Shown here: positions 1-6,806 of the stretch, piece after piece
Position numbering within the stretch: the stretch's first letter is position 1
Layout of the letters: every line of letters begins with the position of its first letter
NCBI GenBank assembly: GCA_020028195.1
Contig: JAHWYE010000033.1
Coordinates: 1 to 10,627, forward strand
Source of the DNA: Nitrospirota bacterium
GTDB lineage: Bacteria > Nitrospirota > Nitrospiria > Nitrospirales > Nitrospiraceae
Reading direction: 5' to 3'
Length of the DNA: 10,627 nt
Notes under the pieces: generated by a model
Told to the model about the DNA's origin: nothing
What the model saw: the letters and a program-made list of their open reading frames with translations, nothing else
The model's database searches: none
Translations under genes and position numbers: made by a program

Positions 1-440
1 TCACTCCTGCAGACCACCACTCGTTTCCCTTTCGACCAGTCAGACCCGTCATGAACCGTCAACTCCGACTGGCTCGGTGAGACCGGCTTGGTCAAGGTAG
101 TGGCCAGTCCGCCGAGATTTGCCAGAAATTCCACCTCTTGTTGTTCTGCTTTGAGCAGCGCCTGGCTGAACGGCAGCGCGCCTGTCCCAGCCAAGCGCAG
201 CTCAGCCTCCATGACCTCCATGCCGATACGCAGGTCCTGATGTCGAGCGATGGCATCATGCTGGACCCACAACCGTTGCTGGAAATGGGTCAGCGCCTGC
301 ACCGCCGCCGAGAGCACCACCGCACCGGCGACCATAGCGATCATCAGCTCGGCTAGACAGATGCCAGCGCAGTTGTCGAAAGGCCAGGCCAAAGGTCCGA
401 GACGATGGGTGATAGACATTCTGGCGCTCCTGTTTCGCAT
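1..440 (-). CDS. PilW-like minor prepilin, partial (3' end beyond left edge)
   Basis: Open frame of 146 codons from an ATG at 440 with no stop before the window edge, so the C-terminus is missing. The protein has a short leader, then a prepilin-type site AG^ICLAELMIAMVAG with glutamate at +5, followed by a hydrophobic helix of about 20 residues; this is the N-terminal signature of type IV pilins and pseudopilins processed by PilD. Further on, a segment rich in E, R and L (MEVMEAELRLAG) resembles PilW-type minor pilins. The leader is 26 residues from ATG 440 (preceded by AGGGGG) or 19 residues from an in-frame ATG at 419, which has a better AGGAG 7 nt upstream; the true start could be either. 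It follows the PilV-like gene by 19 bp, so co-transcription is likely. The cleavage site is less typical than usual, with isoleucine instead of phenylalanine at +1 and cysteine at +2. The family call rests on the N-terminus and position. Confidence 0.75.
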   Translation of the reverse strand, partial: MRNRSARMSITHRLGPLAWPFDNCAGICLAELMIAMVAGAVVLSAAVQALTHFQQRLWVQHDAIARHQDLRIGMEVMEAELRLAGTGALPFSQALLKAEQQEVEFLANLGGLATTLTKPVSPSQSELTVHDGSDWSKGKRVVVCRS

Positions 441-459
441 GCTTTTTCCCCCTTGCCTC

Positions 460-981
460 TTACCTGATCCCTAGATACTGCGGGTTCGCCCGGAAGGTTC
501 CAATTTTGATCTCCCGCCGCTGACCCTGTCCGACCGGATAGCTGGCCCGAGCCTGAATCACAACTGACCCAGCACTACGCAGCGACCCAGCCCGATCCGG
601 CTGCACGGTCCAGACCAGACGAATGCCATCCTGCTCCCGGCTCGCGGTGTACACCCCGTCTCCGGGCTCCGCGTCTCCTTGCGTCCCATCATCCCGCATC
701 GTGATCTCCGGAAGACCATCCGAATCCAGATCGTCCAGTAACAGTGCATCCCAGGGGACCGTTCGCTTGGCCTCTAACCTCGACTCCACCATCGCTAACG
801 CTCTTGTCCCGTTGGCCCCGTGCCGCAGACCGTGGTCCGCCCACTGAAACATGCCCATGACCCCCAGCACCCCAAACGCCAGGATGATCATAGAGAACAT
901 GACTTCCACCAAGCTGAAACCCTTCTCGTCGAATCCAGGTCTGACCATACCGAAGTGCTGGCTCATGGACACCCTCTTCAT
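460..981 (-). CDS. PilV-like type IV pilus minor prepilin
   Basis: 173 residues. A 21-residue leader ends in EKG, followed by FSLVEVMFSMIILAFGVLGVM: a textbook type III prepilin site with F at +1 and E at +5, then the hydrophobic pilin helix. In known systems PilD cuts after the glycine and methylates the new N-terminus, and minor pilins of this type help prime pilus assembly. After the helix comes the AMVESRLEAKR segment typical of PilV-like proteins. Residues 83-112 hold an acidic D/G-rich stretch with a DLDSDG loop (D84, D86, D88, G89, E92) and a second GDGVYTA motif, suggestive of a calcium-binding turn. The ATG overlaps the stop of the upstream FimT-like gene in an ATGA, so translation is probably coupled. 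A pseudopilin of a type II secretion system is the alternative; pilD and the three-gene pilin set favour a pilus or competence role. Confidence 0.8.
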   Translation of the reverse strand: MKRVSMSQHFGMVRPGFDEKGFSLVEVMFSMIILAFGVLGVMGMFQWADHGLRHGANGTRALAMVESRLEAKRTVPWDALLLDDLDSDGLPEITMRDDGTQGDAEPGDGVYTASREQDGIRLVWTVQPDRAGSLRSAGSVVIQARASYPVGQGQRREIKIGTFRANPQYLGIR

Positions 982-1412
982 GACAGAGAAACTCGACCGG
1001 TCAGGCTCACAGTGAGCTGCCAGCGCTGCTGACGGATGTTGCGGAGCGTGATCGTGGTGGGGGTGGCCGCCCGACCACTGGGATAAAATACGACCGAGGG
1101 ACCGTTGGACAGCCGCTCCACAACGATGCCTCTCCTCGCATATTCGTATTGTCGGAGCGGTATCCCCGGCACATTCGCTCGCTCGGTCCGTACCCTCGTG
1201 CCTTCAGATTCGAACACGACTCGCATCGGCTCTCGCCTCGTGATTGCCAGATGACGGGCAGTTCGAAGCTCTGCCGCCAACTCCGTGGTGACCGATTTGT
1301 CGTGGTATCTCGACGTAGCGCCCACAAAGCTCTCTCCGGCAAAAGCCACCATCAGGCCCACCAACCCCACCACCAGGATCACCTCGATCAAGCTCGCTCC
1401 CCGTTCTGGCAT
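978..1412 (-). CDS. GspH/FimT-like minor prepilin
   Basis: 144 residues from ATG 1412, chosen because AGGGAGG lies 5 nt upstream and because this start gives a short prepilin leader, MPERG, directly before ASLIEVILVVGLVGLMVAFA (glutamate at +5). The open frame runs on upstream to 1523, but that would add 37 residues without pilin character. The rest fits the GspH/FimT fold: ELAAELRTARHLAITRREP after the helix (the usual arrangement 'R.AR..A..R'), then VVFYPSGRA and WQLTVSLTGRV near the C-terminus, matching the conserved glycine-rich strands of this family. It is first in a three-pilin run and ends in a 4-bp ATGA overlap with the PilV-like gene. The likely role is an initiating minor pilin in a type IV pilus. 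The leader residues and +1 alanine are slightly unusual but still within the prepilin pattern. Confidence 0.8.
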   Translation of the reverse strand: MPERGASLIEVILVVGLVGLMVAFAGESFVGATSRYHDKSVTTELAAELRTARHLAITRREPMRVVFESEGTRVRTERANVPGIPLRQYEYARRGIVVERLSNGPSVVFYPSGRAATPTTITLRNIRQQRWQLTVSLTGRVSLS

Positions 1413-1619
1413 CGGCCCCTCCCTGAATTCTGAGAGTATGAATGCTCGGCTTGCGACTGGTACCGAAGGAATCCAAATTCTGTGCCTGGGAATGAACGTG
1501 CGTGCCGGCAGAGTGAAAGGCAAGGATCAGGTGGATATCGTCCAGCCGAATCACGCGGTGGATAAAAGGAAATCGCGATTGAGGAGCGGAGGAAGTAACC
1601 GAGCAGAAACGGGCGGGGG

Positions 1620-1639
1620 AAAAATCACGGCGCCCGCTG
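1620..1639 (-). terminator. weak candidate terminator after pilD
   Basis: On the minus strand a small hairpin (CAGCGG, loop GCG, CCGTG, with one bulged G) is followed after one A by five T. It begins about 54 nt after the pilD stop. The stem is short and bulged, so this is only a possibility. Confidence 0.25.
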
Positions 1640-1645
1640 GTGTCA

Positions 1646-1679
1646 CTGTTCAGATACGGTTGATCATCCGTTTAGATAC
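1646..1679. repeat. direct repeat pair, 12-mers 22 bp apart, between pilD and the pilin genes
   Basis: On the plus strand CTGTTCAGATAC (1646-1657) and CCGTTTAGATAC (1668-1679) match at 10 of 12 positions and start 22 bp apart, close to two helical turns. The spacer contains the palindrome TGATCA. Two half-sites on the same helix face are the usual form of a regulator-binding site, but chance cannot be excluded. Nothing else in the 280-bp gap 1413-1692 was recognisable: no convincing sigma-70 promoter or small gene. Confidence 0.4.
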
Positions 1680-1692
1680 AGAGAGCCGGTTT

Positions 1693-2475
1693 TTATCGCG
1701 ACCCTGCGATCAACCCAAGGTACCAGGTCAGCAGCTCGCGATAGAAAAACAGTGACACCACAGCGCCGAGAGCCAGGAATGGGCCGAAGGGGAGATACTG
1801 GTCGCGTCGCATCACCTTGAGCGCGATCAACCCAAGGCCTATGACCGAACCGACCAGCGCCCCGACCATGATCGTCAGGAGCACCGGCTTCCATCCCAGA
1901 AAGGCGCCGATCATGGCCAAGAGTTTAATGTCTCCGCCTCCCATGCCTTCCCTGCCAAACAGGTACGGGCTGGCCCAGGCCAGCGCCCACAAGAGGCCTC
2001 CTCCTACAAGGACACCGAGGACCGAGTCCAGCAGTCCGACCGGTAGAATCATGGACGCGCAGAGAAGTCCCAGCACAATGCCCGGCAGGGTGATTCGATC
2101 CGGAATAATCTGATGAGAGAGATCAATTGCGCTGATCACCAGGAGGGCAGAAAACAGGAGCGCGTAAGCGGCCGAGGGCCATCCGAGTCCGAATTGCCAG
2201 AGAATGAGGCCATAGCCAACTCCGTTCGCAAGTTCAATGATCGGATACCGCGGAGAAATGAGCGTGCGGCAGGTCCTGCATCGTCCTCCCAGAAGGAGAT
2301 AGCTCAGGATCGGAATGTTGTCATACACAGCAATCGGGCTGGCGCAGGAAGGGCAATGGGATGCTGGCCACACCACAGATTCATGTCTGGGGAGGCGGTG
2401 GATACAGACATTGAGAAAACTCCCGACAATCGCGCCGAAGAAAAATGCAATGAGATACGGAACGATGGAGGCCAT
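1693..2475 (-). CDS. pilD: type IV prepilin peptidase / N-methyltransferase (PilD)
   Basis: 260 residues, the usual length. This polytopic inner-membrane aspartyl protease cleaves the leader of type IV prepilins and pseudopilins and methylates the exposed N-terminal residue. Visible landmarks are GSFLNVCIHRLP (18-29), the zinc-type cysteine pairs CPSC (41-44) and CRTC (66-69) of the cytoplasmic methyltransferase-associated domain, the first catalytic aspartate in AIDLSHQIIPD (D118), and the second in the GxGD-type motif GMGGGDIKL (D182). Several hydrophobic segments fill the rest. All key residues are present, so the enzyme should be active and is the expected processor of the three prepilins downstream. 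The gap to those genes is 280 bp, so they need not share one transcript. The start ATG has GAGAG about 5 nt upstream. The gene is divergent from the small LuxR-type regulator. Confidence 0.96.
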   Translation of the reverse strand: MASIVPYLIAFFFGAIVGSFLNVCIHRLPRHESVVWPASHCPSCASPIAVYDNIPILSYLLLGGRCRTCRTLISPRYPIIELANGVGYGLILWQFGLGWPSAAYALLFSALLVISAIDLSHQIIPDRITLPGIVLGLLCASMILPVGLLDSVLGVLVGGGLLWALAWASPYLFGREGMGGGDIKLLAMIGAFLGWKPVLLTIMVGALVGSVIGLGLIALKVMRRDQYLPFGPFLALGAVVSLFFYRELLTWYLGLIAGSR

Positions 2476-2575
2476 GCCAGCTCTCGCCGATTTAAGGAAT
2501 GCGCCGTTCGATCCGCAAGCGTCGGTTCATGTCTCCGGCGCCAGAGCAACGACAAGAAAATATAGGATGCTTCCA

Positions 2576-2604
2576 TTTACTTAGTTGGCTCATCCTGTTA
2601 TAAT
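2576..2604 (+). promoter_or_regulatory. sigma-70-type promoter for the small LuxR-type HTH gene
   Basis: -35 box TTTACT (2576-2581; 4 of 6 consensus positions), a 17-bp spacer, then a perfect -10 box TATAAT (2599-2604). Transcription would start near 2611, about 70 nt before the ATG at 2684. This also argues against the TTG start at 2585, which lies inside the promoter. Confidence 0.7.
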
Positions 2605-2683
2605 TCCTTACACGTTTTGCTCAGGGCGCACAGCCTGCGTCAGAAATCCTGTGTGGCCGAGCGTGAAGAAGGAGAAGCAGCCG

Positions 2684-2968
2684 ATGAGAACCGTGAGAGC
2701 GCACACCCTGAGCCGGCCCAGAAAGAAAACCCGTGATCTCGGTCCTCCACCTCGACGCAAGCGTCCCGAGGCCCTGACCAACCGTGAACAGGAGATCCTC
2801 CAGCTCATCTGGGGCGGTTTCAAGAATAAGGAGGTCGCTCAGCGCCTCAAGATCAGCGTGAAGACCGTCGAGGCCCACCGAGCCAACATGATGAAGAAGA
2901 TTCGGGTGTCCAACACGGCCCAACTTCTGAAAGCCGCGATCCAGGGAGGTATGCTCGAGGTACGCTAG
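2684..2968 (+). CDS. small LuxR/GerE-type HTH DNA-binding protein, no receiver domain
   Basis: 94 residues from ATG 2684, chosen for AAGGAG 9 nt upstream and because earlier starts overlap the promoter. Residues 1-29 are a basic, proline- and arginine-rich tail. Residues 30-90 are a LuxR C-terminal HTH domain: LTNREQEILQLIWGGFKNKE, then VAQRLKISVKTVEAHRANMMKKI, where SVKTVEAHR is the recognition helix. There is no response-receiver, PAS or ligand domain, so it is an orphan effector domain. It could act constitutively, be controlled by its own level, or pair with another HTH protein. It is the only plus-strand gene here. It is divergent from pilD and convergent with rlmB, whose stop is 15 bp away, so it forms a single-gene unit. 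Regulation of pilD or of the pilin genes is possible but is inferred from position only. Confidence 0.85.
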   Translation: MRTVRAHTLSRPRKKTRDLGPPPRRKRPEALTNREQEILQLIWGGFKNKEVAQRLKISVKTVEAHRANMMKKIRVSNTAQLLKAAIQGGMLEVR

Positions 2969-2983
2969 CCAAATTAGCAGAGT

Positions 2984-3742
2984 TCACCCCGCTCGTTGCC
3001 GAACCACTTCGTACAGGACGATCGCCGCCGTGGCTGACACGTTCAGGGACGCCACCTGTCCTCGCATAGGGATACGAGCCCGGTCGTCACATTTCTCTAC
3101 GACACCAGGCCTGATGCCTTGACCTTCCCCGCCGAAGACCAGTGCGATAGGCCCCCGCAGATCCAGGGCTGTGTAGGGTTTGGACGCCGCGAGATCCACT
3201 GCATAGACCCAGAGCCCAGCCGCCTGCAGCCCCTCAATCAGTCGAGATACATTCTGCGCGCGCCCGACCCTCAGGTGCTCTAGCGCCCCGGCAGAAGCCT
3301 TCGCGACCGTTCCCGTCAGTCCCACCGAACGACGATTTGGAACAAAGACCCCATGGGCACCAGCCGCCTCAGCGGTTCGAAGCACGGCCCCTAGGTTGTG
3401 CGGGTCTTCGATTCCGTCCAGGATCACCACCAAGGGGGGCTCGTTGCGCGTATGCGCGTAGTCCAGAATTTCGTCCTGATCCGCGTAGGCTTTTGCTGCA
3501 ACCAGCCCGATGACACCCTGATGCTTGCCGTCCGGAACCAGCCGATCCAGAACCGGCCGCGGCTCGAGATGGACCGGGATCTTCGCTGATCGAGCCAATC
3601 TGACCAGATCCGCAAACTGACGATCTTGCCGGATGACCAAAATCCGCAAGAGCGAGCGCGTACCAGCTCGGAGGGCTTCCCGTACCGCATGGAGTCCATA
3701 CAGGAGCTCGTGGGAATTACCGCTTCCAGCGACTGGTGCCAT
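2984..3742 (-). CDS. rlmB: 23S rRNA (guanosine-2'-O-)-methyltransferase, RlmB/TrmH (SpoU) family
   Basis: 252 residues from ATG 3742, matching the usual RlmB length of about 245-250; GAGG lies 9 nt upstream. The frame stays open to 3832, but an earlier start would only increase the overlap with cysS. RlmB methylates the ribose of G2251 in the peptidyl-transferase loop of 23S rRNA using SAM. The N-terminal substrate-binding domain starts at HELLYGLHAVREAL (11-24). The SPOUT knot carries motif 1 LDGIEDPHNLGAVLRTAEAAG (108-128, with N116 and R122), motif 2 IALVFGGEGQGI (199-210), and motif 3 IPMRGQVASLNVSATAAIVLYE (224-245). The start lies 26 bp inside the end of cysS, so translation is probably coupled; this pairing of cysS with rlmB is common in bacteria. 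A tRNA ribose methyltransferase of the same superfamily is the alternative, less likely with this N-terminal domain. Confidence 0.93.
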   Translation of the reverse strand: MAPVAGSGNSHELLYGLHAVREALRAGTRSLLRILVIRQDRQFADLVRLARSAKIPVHLEPRPVLDRLVPDGKHQGVIGLVAAKAYADQDEILDYAHTRNEPPLVVILDGIEDPHNLGAVLRTAEAAGAHGVFVPNRRSVGLTGTVAKASAGALEHLRVGRAQNVSRLIEGLQAAGLWVYAVDLAASKPYTALDLRGPIALVFGGEGQGIRPGVVEKCDDRARIPMRGQVASLNVSATAAIVLYEVVRQRAG

Positions 3743-5276
3743 CCGGTCGATCCTCGATCGTAATACCGAATGAGGCAAGTTCCGCTCGGATCTCATCGGC
3801 CCTCTTAAAATCCTTTCGGCGTCGAGCTTCATTCCGTTCGTCTACCTTCCGTTGGATCTCTTTCTCTTCATCAATCAACGGTAATGGCGGCTCTGTGATC
3901 GTAACTCCGGATGTCGGGCGCCATTCCTTCGGTTGCGACGGGAAGCTCGTCTGCATGCCCTGGCCCATCCAACCGGTTGGCACGTTAAATTCCCAGTCCT
4001 TCACCCTTATCTGGAAAAGCCCAAACACAGTGCCGTGCTTTCGAAAGGCCTTGACCGTTCTCTCTCGCACCTGCCGTGACAATCCGCTTTCAGGCAATCT
4101 ATTTATTTCCCCTCGCAAGCGATGGAGTGCTGCAATAGCCGCGGGCGTGTTGAAGTCATCATCCATTGCTTGACAGAAACCGTTCTTCAACTCCTCGATG
4201 ACTTGTTTCACCCTTACATCTACATCACTCGTTGTGGTCTCAACCGATGATTCCCGAAGCCGCTTGAATAAATCGTAGAAACCATCCAGTGCACTCTTGG
4301 CTTCCTGCAAACCGACATCTGAAAAATCCAACGGACTTCTGTAATGTGTGGTCAACAGAAAATACCGAAGCGCTTCTGCAGTCAATCGATCACGTTTGCG
4401 CTCATCATTGGTGCGCCATTTCCTATTCCATTTTTCAAAAATCTCCCGGATCGTGAAGAAATTCCCCAGTGACTTGGACATCTTCTCTTGATTGATCTGC
4501 ACGAATCCGTTGTGCACCCAATACCGGGCGAACTCCTTGCCGGTCGCTGCGCAGGACTGGGCGATTTCGTTTTCATGATGGGGGAAAATGAGGTCCATGC
4601 CTCCCCCATGAAGGTCGAAAGTCTTGCCGAGTAGCTTCATCGACATGGCCGAACACTCAATGTGCCAGCCGGGCCTGCCCCGTCCCCAGGGACTGTCCCA
4701 CGCCGGCTCACCAGCTTTGGACGACTTCCACAGAGCAAAGTCCATAGGATCTCGCTTACGCTCGTCCACCTCTACGCGCGCCCCGGCCAGAAGGTCCTCC
4801 GTCTTTCGTTTCGACAGACGCCCATAGGCTGGATACGTCTTCACTTCATAATAGATATCACCATTCAATCGGTACGCGTGTCCCTTCTTAATCAAGGTTT
4901 TGATCAGTCGGATGATGTCGGGAATGTGCTCTGTGGCCTTGGGTTCGACGTCGGCCGGAGCAACTCCGAGTCGCTTCATATCCTCCTGGTAAGCGAGAAG
5001 ATATTTCTCTGCAATTTCTGCCGAGGTTTTCCCTTCTTCCGAGGCTCGTTTGATGATCTTGTCGTCCACGTCCGTGAAGTTTCTGACGTACTTGACGGCA
5101 TATCCACTGAACTGCAGGTAGTTTCGGATAACGTCAAAGACAAGCGCGCTTCTGGCATGGCCAAGGTGAGAATAATCGTAGACCGTCACCCCGCAGGCAT
5201 ACATCCTGACTCTCTTCGGCTTCAGGGGCTTAAAGACTTCCTTCTGACCAGACAGCGTGTTGTAGATTTTCAGCAT
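3717..5276 (-). CDS. cysS: cysteinyl-tRNA synthetase, with extra segments
   Basis: 519 residues, longer than the roughly 460 of typical CysS. It charges tRNA-Cys with cysteine using ATP. It is a class I synthetase: signature HLGH (37-40; usually HIGH) and EKMSKSLGN (264-272). The cysteine-selecting zinc ligands are C28 (YACGVTVYD), C208 (HIECSAMS) and H233/E237 in FPHHENEIAQS. The DALR-type helical domain and the C-terminal anticodon region follow, ending in the family-typical tail DEIRAELASFGITIEDRPDG. All catalytic residues are present. Two segments look added: about 15 residues after GNFFTIREIF (around 284-297) and about 40 residues rich in P, W, S and G (around 424-466). Base composition is clearly more AT-rich than in the neighbours, hinting at a different history. 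The ATG lies inside the end of the DedA gene (7-bp overlap), and rlmB starts within its 3' end. Confidence 0.96.
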   Translation of the reverse strand: MLKIYNTLSGQKEVFKPLKPKRVRMYACGVTVYDYSHLGHARSALVFDVIRNYLQFSGYAVKYVRNFTDVDDKIIKRASEEGKTSAEIAEKYLLAYQEDMKRLGVAPADVEPKATEHIPDIIRLIKTLIKKGHAYRLNGDIYYEVKTYPAYGRLSKRKTEDLLAGARVEVDERKRDPMDFALWKSSKAGEPAWDSPWGRGRPGWHIECSAMSMKLLGKTFDLHGGGMDLIFPHHENEIAQSCAATGKEFARYWVHNGFVQINQEKMSKSLGNFFTIREIFEKWNRKWRTNDERKRDRLTAEALRYFLLTTHYRSPLDFSDVGLQEAKSALDGFYDLFKRLRESSVETTTSDVDVRVKQVIEELKNGFCQAMDDDFNTPAAIAALHRLRGEINRLPESGLSRQVRERTVKAFRKHGTVFGLFQIRVKDWEFNVPTGWMGQGMQTSFPSQPKEWRPTSGVTITEPPLPLIDEEKEIQRKVDERNEARRRKDFKRADEIRAELASFGITIEDRPDGTSRWKR

Positions 5277-5926
5277 GACGGCGGACCCGATTCCACATCA
5301 GCCTGACGACGCCGCGGCCAGTGCGACCACAGGAAATAGGCGACGGCCATGACAAGCAGGACTCCGATGACGAGATCGAGCTGGTGGAAATACTCCCGGA
5401 ACTGATCCCACCGTTCACCGGTTTTAAGCCCGATGTATGCCAGCATATAACACCACGGCACCGAGCCTACAAAGGTATAGCCCACGAAACGGGGAAAATG
5501 CATGCGGGCGATCCCGGCCGGGAGCGAGATGAAGGTCCGCACCACGGGCAACATACGGCTGATCAGTACCGCTGCTTCACCGTACTTCGCGAACCACCGA
5601 TCAGCGAGTTCCAGGTCCCGACGGGAAACCAGCAGATAGAGCCCGTACCGCTCTACGAACGGGCGTCCACCCCAGACCCCTGCGTAATAGGCCACCACGG
5701 AGCCAATCACATTCCCCACCGCTCCGGCGAGCGTCACGCCCCACATCGAGAACTGCCCCGTCGAGACAAGATAGCCGGAAAACGGCATGATGATCTCGCT
5801 CGGAAGCGGGATGCAGGCGCTCTCGATCGCCATGGTAATGAGAATCCCGGCATAACCGAACCGCGCAATTGCCGCAACGATGAAGCGGCTAAGTTCGGTG
5901 ACGATCTGCTCAATAAGGCTGGCCAT
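5270..5926 (-). CDS. DedA family inner-membrane protein
   Basis: 218 residues with several hydrophobic segments. Family hallmarks are visible: ESACIPLPSEIIMPFSGYL (35-53) with the conserved acidic residues E35 and E44, GNVIGSVVAYYAG (71-83), and FAKYGEAAVLISRMLPVVR (112-130) followed by PAGIARM, with the two conserved arginines R124 and R130. DedA proteins sit in the cytoplasmic membrane; members have been shown to flip undecaprenyl phosphate or phospholipids, and others affect membrane potential and drug sensitivity. The exact substrate here cannot be told from sequence. The C-terminus is a short basic tail (PRRRQAD). The start lies 18 bp after the surE stop with only a weak AGG upstream, and the end overlaps cysS by 7 bp, so it is the middle gene of a tightly packed transcript. 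There is no obvious functional link to its neighbours. Confidence 0.92.
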   Translation of the reverse strand: MASLIEQIVTELSRFIVAAIARFGYAGILITMAIESACIPLPSEIIMPFSGYLVSTGQFSMWGVTLAGAVGNVIGSVVAYYAGVWGGRPFVERYGLYLLVSRRDLELADRWFAKYGEAAVLISRMLPVVRTFISLPAGIARMHFPRFVGYTFVGSVPWCYMLAYIGLKTGERWDQFREYFHQLDLVIGVLLVMAVAYFLWSHWPRRRQADVESGPPSC

Positions 5927-5944
5927 GATGGTGGTGTGCCTGAA

Positions 5945-6736
5945 TTATGCGCGCTGTGTGGTCTTTGAACCGGACACGCGTCGGCGCCCTTCGATTATCG
6001 CTTCCCAGCTCCGCAACTGTTCCATCGCCGCATAGTGGGTGATGTCCAGGTGAATCGGCGTGATGGATACCATTCCGCGTCTGACTGCCTCGTGGTCGGA
6101 ATTGTTTTGCCGGTTCCAGGCGACGCGGGTGCCCGCAATCCAATAGTACTTGCGTCCATGAGGATCCACTTTTTCGACGATCGGATCTTCGAACCGGCGT
6201 CGGCTCAGACACGTGATCTTGACTCCTCTAATGGAGCCACGGGGACGATCCGGCACATTCACGTTCAACAGCAGTTCTTCCGGCAAGCCGTACCGGAGAA
6301 CCGCCCTGGCGACACGCACGGCATAATCCGCCGCCACCTCAAACCGAAAAACGCGATCCCCTTCCTGGGATACCGCGATCGAGGGCACGCCCAGGATCGT
6401 CCCCTCCAGCGCGGCCGAGACGGTGCCTGAATAGGTCACATCATCTCCCAGGTTCACGCCTCTGTTGATCCCCGACACCACCAGCGCGGGTGAGATCCGC
6501 AGCAGTTTCTTAATGGCCAGATTTACGCAGTCAGTTGGCGTTCCGTTGATCGAGTACACGCGCTTGTCAAGGCGGTTGACTCGGAGCGGTTTATGGAGCG
6601 TGAGGGCATGGCCCACGGCAGTCCGCTCGCGGTCAGGCGCTACCACATAGACATCCCCCAGTTTTCTCATCGCCGCGGCCAGTGCGTGCAGCCCCGGCGA
6701 GGTCACCCCGTCGTCATTGGTCACGAGAATCGTCAC
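5945..6736 (-). CDS. surE: 5'/3'-nucleotidase SurE
   Basis: 263 residues, usual length. SurE is a metal-dependent phosphatase acting on nucleoside 5'- and 3'-monophosphates (and on short polyphosphate in some bacteria), linked to stress survival. The metal site is visible: TNDDG (D8 and D9), and SGINRGVNLGDDVTYSGTVS (88-107), including N91. The conserved APDRER segment at 34-39 is followed by threonine 39 where many family members have the metal-binding serine; threonine could still coordinate. The start is GTG at 6736, required because the first strand (TILVTNDDG) begins there. Upstream I see no Shine-Dalgarno sequence, and a strong terminator ends 16 bp before the start codon, so expression must use an unseen promoter, read-through, or a leaderless message. 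It is the first gene of the surE, DedA, cysS, rlmB block. Confidence 0.95.
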   Translation of the reverse strand: MTILVTNDDGVTSPGLHALAAAMRKLGDVYVVAPDRERTAVGHALTLHKPLRVNRLDKRVYSINGTPTDCVNLAIKKLLRISPALVVSGINRGVNLGDDVTYSGTVSAALEGTILGVPSIAVSQEGDRVFRFEVAADYAVRVARAVLRYGLPEELLLNVNVPDRPRGSIRGVKITCLSRRRFEDPIVEKVDPHGRKYYWIAGTRVAWNRQNNSDHEAVRRGMVSITPIHLDITHYAAMEQLRSWEAIIEGRRRVSGSKTTQRA

Positions 6737-6751
6737 TCAGGTATCAGGAAC

Positions 6752-6777
6752 AAAAAAAGCTGCGCATGGCAGCTTTT
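6752..6777 (-). terminator. intrinsic terminator between tRNA-Pro and surE
   Basis: A perfect 9-bp inverted repeat, AAAAGCTGC and GCAGCTTTT, around a 5-nt loop. On the minus strand it is followed by an uninterrupted run of seven T (four of them pairing in the stem). It would end the ihfA/merR/tRNA-Pro transcript. On the plus strand it has only four T. A second GCAGC/GCTGC hairpin (6782-6807) lies just upstream in the transcript and could compete for the same bases. Confidence 0.85.
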
Positions 6778-6806
6778 CATCGCAGCACCGGTTCACCAGC
6801 AGGCTG

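Noticed and set aside
1490..1520. Sigma-54-like GG...GC promoter upstream of the pilin genes
   Set aside because: On the minus strand CCGGCACGCACGTTCATT has the -24 GG with 10-nt spacing but CA in place of the essential -12 GC.
1285..1755. Plus-strand open frame of 156 codons crossing the gap between the FimT-like gene and pilD
   Set aside because: It overlaps real genes at both ends on the opposite strand, and the predicted protein has no recognisable structure.
2490..2518. TTGCGG/TTAAAT promoter-like pair before pilD with 17-bp spacing
   Set aside because: The implied transcription start would fall inside the GAGAG ribosome site of pilD, and both boxes are poor.
2964..2978. GCTA...TAGC hairpin between the convergent HTH gene and rlmB
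   Set aside because: Only four base pairs with no T-run on either side, too weak to call a terminator.
3743..3832. Longer N-terminus for RlmB from 3832
   Set aside because: It would deepen the overlap with cysS to about 116 bp, and the added residues do not resemble the family; the start at 3742 gives normal length and has a ribosome site.
4662..5968. Plus-strand open frames of about 215 codons opposite cysS and the DedA gene
   Set aside because: Antisense to clear genes, no ribosome site or family features, and rich in residues expected from reverse-complemented codons.
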